A stretch of DNA of 64,000 nucleotides from DASQPR01 sp035713725 (GTDB lineage Bacteria > Actinomycetota > Actinomycetes > Mycobacteriales > Micromonosporaceae). Both the position numbers and the translations under genes were made by a program. Of this stretch, positions 59,415 to 64,000 are shown piece after piece (within the stretch, counting starts at the first letter, position 1; every line of letters begins with the position of its first letter). The notes beneath the pieces were generated by a model. It was not told where the DNA came from, searched no databases, and was given only the letters and a program-made list of their open reading frames with translations. The stretch is from NCBI GenBank assembly GCA_035713725.1, contig DASTMZ010000008.1, positions 1 through 64,000 of the forward strand, written 5' to 3'.

Positions 59415-61121
59415 ATGAGTGCGGTGAACGACCTCGCGGACGAGATGCTCGATGCAATATTCGACGCATACCCAGCGATCGCCACGCTGTTGGGATTCGC
59501 CGGACCGCGCGATCGACTCCTCACTGACCATCGCGAGTCCGCCGAGCAAGCTATGGATGCGCGGGTCGCGGCAATCGGCGCCCGCGCGGCCGCGCTCGAT
59601 CCGGCCGACCTGATGCCCGACGAGCGGGTCACCCGTGCCGTCGTCATGCGACAGTCCGACGACCTGCGGGCCGGTTGGCAAGGCCATCTGACCGAGTTCT
59701 CCATCTGCGACTCGTTCACCGCGCCCGCGGCGGACATCTTGTTCACGCTGCCGATGATCACGATCTCCACGGCCGAGCAGGCCGATGCGTATGTCGACCG
59801 GCTCGCGGCCATTCCGCGCACGCTCGAGGCGCTGGCCGACCGGCATCGGGCGGGCATCGCGGCCGGCCGCGTTCCGGTGCGGCATCTCGTCGAGGCGGCC
59901 GCCGATCACGTCGACCGCTATCTGGCCAACCGCGACGACCCGCTGGCCAAACCGACGCCCGCCGATCATGCCGGAGTGACCGGCGGTCCTATGGACGTTC
60001 CTGCGTTCCACGCACGCCGTGACGAGGTGCTGCGTACGGCGGTCCGACCGGCGTTCGCGGCCTACCGCGACGTGCTCCGCAATGAAGTCGCACCGCACGG
60101 TCGCGATCGGGAGCATCCCGGGCTGACGTGGCTGCCGGGCGGCGACGAGATCTACGCGCGGATGATCGCGATGCACACCACGACCGGGCGCACCGCGGAC
60201 GAGATCCACCAGACCGGTCTCGACGTGATCGCCCGGCTCGCGGACGAATATCGCGAGGTCGGCGGCCGCGTGTTCGGCACGACCGATCTCGCCGAGATCT
60301 TCGAACGGTTGCGGACGGATCCGGCGCTGCGGTGGCGCGACGGCGATGAGTTGCTCGAGGCGGCGCGGGCCGCGGTCGCCCGTGCCGATGCGGCCGCGCC
60401 CGCGTGGTTCGGCCGGCTGCCAAGCCAGGGGTGCGAAGTGCGCGCCGTTCCCGACGACGAGGCGCCCGGCGCCGCGGGTGCGTATTACACCCAGCCGGCC
60501 ATGGACGGCAGCCGGCCGGGCATCTACTTCGCCAACACGTACGAAGCGACGGAACGCGACCGGACGCAGTGCGAGTCGACCGCGTTCCACGAGGCGATCC
60601 CGGGTCACCACTTCCAGACCACGATTGCGATGGAGCTGGCCGACCTGCCGATGTTGCGTCGGCTCGCGCCGTTCACGGCGTACGGCGAGGGGTGGGGCCT
60701 CTACTGCGAGCGGCTGGCGCACGAGATGGGGCTCTACTCGGACGACATCGCGTTGCTCGGGATGCTCAGCACCGACTCGCTGCGGGCGGCGCGTCTCGTG
60801 GTTGATACCGGCATGCATGCGAAGGGTTGGAGTCGCGAGCAAGCGGTGCGTTACATGATGGAGCAGACGCCAGTCATGCCGCTGGAGATCGAGAGTGAGA
60901 TCGACCGGTACATCGCCACGCCCGGCCAGGCATTGGCGTACATGATCGGTCGACTGGAGATCCAGCGGATCCGTGCCGAGGCGGAGCGCGCACTCGGGTC
61001 GGCGTTCGACATCCGCGGCTTCCACGACACCGTGCTAGGCAGCGGCGCGTTGCCACTGAGCGTGCTCGCCGAGGTCGTCGACGCGTGGGTGGCACTACGC
61101 ACCGCAGAGCCATCCGTGTAA
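59415..61121 (+). CDS. DUF885 family metallopeptidase-like protein
   Basis: A 568-residue cytoplasmic protein of the DUF885 family, related to zinc carboxypeptidases and dipeptidases. It is mostly helical, with the zinc motif FHEAIPGHHFQ at about 392-402 (His-Glu then His-His). Further conserved regions are YTQPAMDGSRPGIYFANTY, EGWGLYCERLAHEMGLY and the C-terminal TPGQALAYMIGRLEIQRIR. No signal peptide is evident. ATG 59415 is preceded by GGGGAG; ATG 59403 is also in frame. It stands alone between two repeat-rich spacers. Confidence 0.9.
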   Translation: MSAVNDLADEMLDAIFDAYPAIATLLGFAGPRDRLLTDHRESAEQAMDARVAAIGARAAALDPADLMPDERVTRAVVMRQSDDLRAGWQGHLTEFSICDSFTAPAADILFTLPMITISTAEQADAYVDRLAAIPRTLEALADRHRAGIAAGRVPVRHLVEAAADHVDRYLANRDDPLAKPTPADHAGVTGGPMDVPAFHARRDEVLRTAVRPAFAAYRDVLRNEVAPHGRDREHPGLTWLPGGDEIYARMIAMHTTTGRTADEIHQTGLDVIARLADEYREVGGRVFGTTDLAEIFERLRTDPALRWRDGDELLEAARAAVARADAAAPAWFGRLPSQGCEVRAVPDDEAPGAAGAYYTQPAMDGSRPGIYFANTYEATERDRTQCESTAFHEAIPGHHFQTTIAMELADLPMLRRLAPFTAYGEGWGLYCERLAHEMGLYSDDIALLGMLSTDSLRAARLVVDTGMHAKGWSREQAVRYMMEQTPVMPLEIESEIDRYIATPGQALAYMIGRLEIQRIRAEAERALGSAFDIRGFHDTVLGSGALPLSVLAEVVDAWVALRTAEPSV

Positions 61122-61284
61122 CTAGTCCGTGTAACTAGGTCCGCGTCACCAGGTCCGCGTCAGTAGGTCCGCGCATCGGAGCGCAACATCGGCGTCGCGC
61201 AACCTTGGCGTCTCGAAACCTTGGCGTCTCGACACGCGGTGCCGACCGCGTCTCTACGCGGCCCGTCAACGCGTCGACAGGGCG

Positions 61285-61356
61285 TAGCGACCCGATACCG
61301 TGCAGCGACCCGATACCGTGCAGCGTCCCGATGCGGCGCATCGTCCCGATACCCCA
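61285..61356. repeat. Four tandem 18-bp repeats
   Basis: Four units of CAGCGACCCGATACCGTG, the first two almost identical, the last two diverged. Intergenic. Confidence 0.85.
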
Positions 61357-61590
61357 TCCCCGATACCCCATCGACGCGTCTCCACACGGCACTGTCAAGG
61401 CGTTCACACAGCGTCGACAGCCACTCGACACGGCAGTGTCACATGGTCCGAGACGGCGCTCGGCAGCGCCCTGATGCGACGACGGACAATGGCTCGGCCC
61501 GAGCTCTCCGGACGTCAGATACGCGGCGTAGTCCCAAGTAGACGGGCTGCGGTCGTCGTTACCGAGCCGTAATGGCGGCCTTGTTGATCT

Positions 61591-61610
61591 GTACCTTGTA
61601 TACAGGATAC
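61591..61610. promoter_or_regulatory. Palindrome resembling a GntR-family operator
   Basis: GTACCTTGTATACAGGATAC is symmetric at 8 of 10 positions per arm. Its core TTGTATACAG is close to the TNGTATACNA form bound by many GntR (FadR/VanR-type) regulators. It ends 32 bp before the ABC receptor start codon. Confidence 0.55.
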
Positions 61611-61642
61611 GTTCGGGTTCCGGAACGGACCGGGAGGACCCG

Positions 61643-63349
61643 ATGCCGCGTAAATTCCCAACCCCTCGACTCGATAACCCCCAACTCCATTTGCTTGAGC
61701 CGGGTCAGGGCACCCGGATGACCCGAGGCGGGACCTTTAGAAGCCGGGCGATCAGAAGCATTGTCGTTCTCGCGACCCTTACCCTCGCGATGGCCGGATG
61801 CAGCTCCATTTCCTCGGGGTCAGGCAACTCCTCGTCCAACAACAACAAGGCAGCCAAGGCGGGCGGCACGCTCACCGTCGCGCTTGCGGGCGAGCCGGAC
61901 GCGCTCGACCCGACCACCGGCCGTACGCTGGTCGGCCGCAGCGTCTTTACGTCTATTTGCGAGAAGCTCTACGACGTCGACAGCAAGCTCGCGGTCGTGC
62001 CGCAGCTCGCGGCATCGTTGCCACAGTTCTCTTCGGACGGACTGACCGTCACGATCAAGCTGCGCTCCGGCGTCAAGTTCGCCGACGGCACGCCGATGGA
62101 TGCCACCGCGGTCAAGACGAGCCTCGACCGTGATATGACATTGCCCGGCTCCGCGCGCCAGAGCGAACTCACCAGCATCGACAATGTGTCGGTGGCCGAC
62201 CCGACCACCGTGACCATCAAGCTCAAGCAGCCGTTCACGCCGTTGACCGCGATCCTGGCCGACCGCGCCGGCATGGTGATGTCGCCGACCGCGCTGCAGT
62301 CCGAGGGCGCGAACTTTGGCGAGCACCCGGTCTGCGTCGGCCCGTTCAAGTTCTCCACTCGCGTCGCGCAGGACCGCATTGAGGTCGTCAAGGACCCGAA
62401 CTACTACGACGCCAGCAAGGTCCTGCTGGACAAGATCGTTTACAAGATCATTGCCGACCCGGAGACCCGGTTCAACAACTTGCAGTCCGGTGACGTCCAG
62501 GTGCTCGACACCGTGGCGGCCACCGATGTCGACGCGTTGAAAGCGGACTCGAAGCTCGAGTTGCTGAGCTCCGACTCGCTCGGCTATCAGGGCATCACGA
62601 TCAACATCGGAAATGTCGACGGCGTCGGCAAGCCCGGTCGGGCGCTGCCAGCGAAGTTGGCCAGCCCGATGTCGGCGAACGCTCAGGTGCGCCAGGCGTT
62701 CGAGCTGAGCCTCGACCGCGACGCGATCAACAAGGTCGTGTTCCGCGGTGAGTTCAGCCCGGCTTGTGGACCGATCAGCCCGGCGAGCCCATTCTCCACT
62801 CCGGAAGCTCAGGTGTGCCCGAAGCACGACCCGACCGCGGCGAAGGCGCTGTTGGCCTCGGCCGGCGTTTCGACGCCGGTGAAGGTCAGCATGATCATTG
62901 GCAACACGCCGGATGCGGAGCGATTGGGCCAGGCGATTCAGGCACAGGTGAAGGACGGCGGCTTCGACCTTCAGCTGGTGCCGGTCGAGTTCGCGGCATC
63001 GTTGGACCAGACCGACGCCGGTCAGTACCAGCTGTTCCAGATCGGTTGGTCGGGCCGCGTCGACCCGGACGGCAACATTGCGAACTTCGTCAGCACGCTC
63101 GGCTCGCAGAACAACGACGGCTACACCAACCCGTCCGTTGACACGCTGCTCGAGCAGGCGCGGTCGCAAGCCGATGTGGCCGCGCGCGCGAAGATCTACG
63201 GCCAGGTGATCACTCAGCTGCACCAGGACGTACCGATCATCTACCTGTACCGGCAGAAGAACTTCACCGGTGTTTCCCGCACGGTCGTGGGGGTTCAGGT
63301 GTTCGGCGACGGCCTGCTCCGATTCAAGACCGCGGGCTTCGCGGCCTGA
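61643..63349 (+). CDS. Peptide/nickel-type ABC transporter substrate-binding lipoprotein (SBP_bac_5)
   Basis: Extracytoplasmic receptor of family 5, 568 residues. ATG 61643 has an excellent GGGAGG site; a second ATG at 61718 (MTRGGTF) would give a normal-length signal peptide, so the longer start implies an unusually long n-region. The lipobox is LAMAGC near residue 53. The SBP_bac_5 fold starts GGTLTVALAGEPDALDPTTG and includes VKFADGTPMDATAVKTSLDR and FELSLDRDAINKVV. A hairpin and tandem repeats separate it from the permease gene. The substrate may be an oligopeptide or other compound. Confidence 0.9.
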   Translation: MPRKFPTPRLDNPQLHLLEPGQGTRMTRGGTFRSRAIRSIVVLATLTLAMAGCSSISSGSGNSSSNNNKAAKAGGTLTVALAGEPDALDPTTGRTLVGRSVFTSICEKLYDVDSKLAVVPQLAASLPQFSSDGLTVTIKLRSGVKFADGTPMDATAVKTSLDRDMTLPGSARQSELTSIDNVSVADPTTVTIKLKQPFTPLTAILADRAGMVMSPTALQSEGANFGEHPVCVGPFKFSTRVAQDRIEVVKDPNYYDASKVLLDKIVYKIIADPETRFNNLQSGDVQVLDTVAATDVDALKADSKLELLSSDSLGYQGITINIGNVDGVGKPGRALPAKLASPMSANAQVRQAFELSLDRDAINKVVFRGEFSPACGPISPASPFSTPEAQVCPKHDPTAAKALLASAGVSTPVKVSMIIGNTPDAERLGQAIQAQVKDGGFDLQLVPVEFAASLDQTDAGQYQLFQIGWSGRVDPDGNIANFVSTLGSQNNDGYTNPSVDTLLEQARSQADVAARAKIYGQVITQLHQDVPIIYLYRQKNFTGVSRTVVGVQVFGDGLLRFKTAGFAA

Positions 63350-63363
63350 TCGCATCGCCGGGG

Positions 63364-63396
63364 TGGTGGTCGCGAGCCCCGGGCTCGCGACCACCA
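63364..63396 (+). terminator. Perfect hairpin between receptor and permease genes
   Basis: A 15-bp perfect inverted repeat (TGGTGGTCGCGAGCC at 63364-63378, complement at 63382-63396) with a three-base loop. No T run follows. It would partially stop or process the transcript after the receptor gene, as at livJ-livH. Confidence 0.8.
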
Positions 63397-63457
63397 TCGG
63401 TTAGCTGGCAGATCGGTTAGCTGGCAGATCGGTCGCTGGCAGATCGGTCGCTGATAG
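63396..63457. repeat. Four tandem 15-16-bp repeats
   Basis: Units of ATCGGTTAGCTGGCAG (twice), then two one-base-shorter variants, immediately after the hairpin. Intergenic, with mixed period. Confidence 0.88.
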
Positions 63458-63496
63458 CACGGCTCGTGAACGAGGTGGGGGTCGGAGAGGAGGCCG

Positions 63497-64000
63497 ATGG
63501 GCCGGTACGTGCTGCGTCGCCTCCTCGAGTCGGCGGTCACGTTCGTTCTTGTGACGATCGTGGTGTTCGTCGGTGTCCGCGCACTGCCCGGCGACCCGGC
63601 GCGAGCGCTTGCCGGCGAGGAGAGTGATCCGGCGTCGCTGGCACAGATCCGCAAGTCCTTCGGGCTCGACGAGCCGATTCCGCTGCAGTACGTCCACTAT
63701 GTCGGCAACGCGCTGCACGGCGATCTCGGCCGGTCGTCGCGCACCGGGCTGCCGGTTGCTACCACGATTCGCCAGGCGCTGCCGGTCACGTTGCAACTGG
63801 CTATCTTCGCCGTTGTCATCGCGGCGCTGATCGGGCTCATCGCCGGTGTGGTTGCCGCCGTACGCCGGCGCAGCGCGGCCGAGTGGGCGGCGAACAGTGT
63901 GGCGTTGCTTGGCCTGTCCGTACCGAGCTTCTGGTTCGGGCTGATGGCGGTGCTAGTGTTCGCGATCGCGTACCCGATCCTGCCGGCATCCGGCTTCGTG
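63497..64000 (+). CDS. Peptide/nickel-type ABC transporter permease, DppB type (partial, 3' end outside window)
   Basis: The first 168 residues of an inner-membrane permease. They show the DppB-type start MGRYVLRRLLESAVTFVLVT, the conserved RALPGDPARALAG and FGLDEPIPLQYVHYVGNALHGDLGRS, and the start of the BPD_transp_1 domain at LPVTLQLAIFAVVIAALIG. The ATG is preceded by GAGAGGAGG. The frame is open to the last base, so the rest of the gene, and probably a DppC-type permease and ATPases, lie outside. It is paired with the receptor gene upstream. Confidence 0.92.
   Translation, partial: MGRYVLRRLLESAVTFVLVTIVVFVGVRALPGDPARALAGEESDPASLAQIRKSFGLDEPIPLQYVHYVGNALHGDLGRSSRTGLPVATTIRQALPVTLQLAIFAVVIAALIGLIAGVVAAVRRRSAAEWAANSVALLGLSVPSFWFGLMAVLVFAIAYPILPASGFV

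Larger units (their letters stand above)
61122..61642. other. Repeat-rich intergenic region before the peptide ABC transporter operon
   Basis: About 520 bp without a supported gene. It contains four separate short tandem arrays: 13-14-bp units around 61113-61169 (TCCGTGTAACTAG), a 16-bp pair at 61201-61232, the 18-bp array at 61285-61356, and fragments of it to 61372. The last 60 bp hold the promoter and the palindrome at 61591. Confidence 0.6.

Overview
The window is high-GC DNA with dense, tightly packed genes and many GTG starts and ATGA/GTGA stop-start overlaps. Paired IdeR/DtxR-type iron boxes, an HspR-type HAIR element before lon, a class F sortase, a GarA-like FHA protein, DUF2630, DUF6412 and a FolP2-like protein together point to an actinomycete (Actinomycetota). 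I cannot place it to genus. I see no rRNA, tRNA, CRISPR array, transposase, integrase or prophage gene. It looks like chromosomal backbone with some lineage-specific cargo.

Layout. 1-2.5 kb (minus): a Ser/Thr kinase cut by the window edge, a class F sortase and a DUF4397 surface protein. 3.0-7.1 kb (plus): serA followed by a large FAD/Fe-S dehydrogenase. 7.1-10.8 kb (minus): the efeU-efeO-efeB ferrous iron uptake operon behind two iron boxes. 10.9-12.2 kb (minus): a YidC/Oxa1 insertase and a DUF6412 protein. 12.4-12.9 kb: FHA protein. 13.3-18.3 kb (plus): a branched-chain amino acid type ABC operon (livJHMGF), followed to 21.2 kb by a polar amino acid ABC transporter. 21.4-23.7 kb: paired CrcB/FluC fluoride channels, a siderophore-interacting flavoprotein and a DUF2630 protein. 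23.9-26.3 kb: lon. 26.5-28.1 kb: a lipoprotein and a secreted SGNH esterase. 28.1-32.7 kb (minus): a LuxR-type regulator, a DinB protein, a MarR-MFS drug efflux pair and a small membrane protein.

32.9-37.5 kb: a 1,532-residue DUF4011-helicase-Vsr protein (Hhe-like), a likely antiphage factor. 37.6-46.0 kb: an AraC-VOC pair, YjbR, a minus-strand run (membrane protein, DUF1295, PrmC-like methyltransferase, aminoglycoside-phosphotransferase-like kinase), DUF664/DinB plus DUF72, a ClC chloride transporter and a lipoprotein. 46.1-57.2 kb (plus): a membrane protein, then a six-gene run joining type II NADH dehydrogenase, glucose-6-phosphate dehydrogenase, a GH15 hydrolase, a GMC oxidoreductase and cytochrome bd (cydAB), then DUF1345. 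57.2-59.0 kb: a FolP2-like protein convergent with a RibD-C reductase. 59.4-61.1 kb: DUF885 peptidase. 61.6-64.0 kb: start of a peptide-type ABC transporter operon, cut by the window edge.

Two themes cut across the window. First, short perfect or near-perfect tandem repeats occur at many separate places. Inside genes the period is always 15 or 12 bp (in frame, in linkers and tails). Between genes it is 13, 14, 16 or 18 bp. This suggests a genome-wide repeat-expansion habit filtered by reading frame. Second, several clean inverted repeats mark likely operators (27184, 31876, 61591) or terminator/attenuator hairpins (14555, 26393, 31967, 63364), the latter often just after substrate-binding-protein genes.
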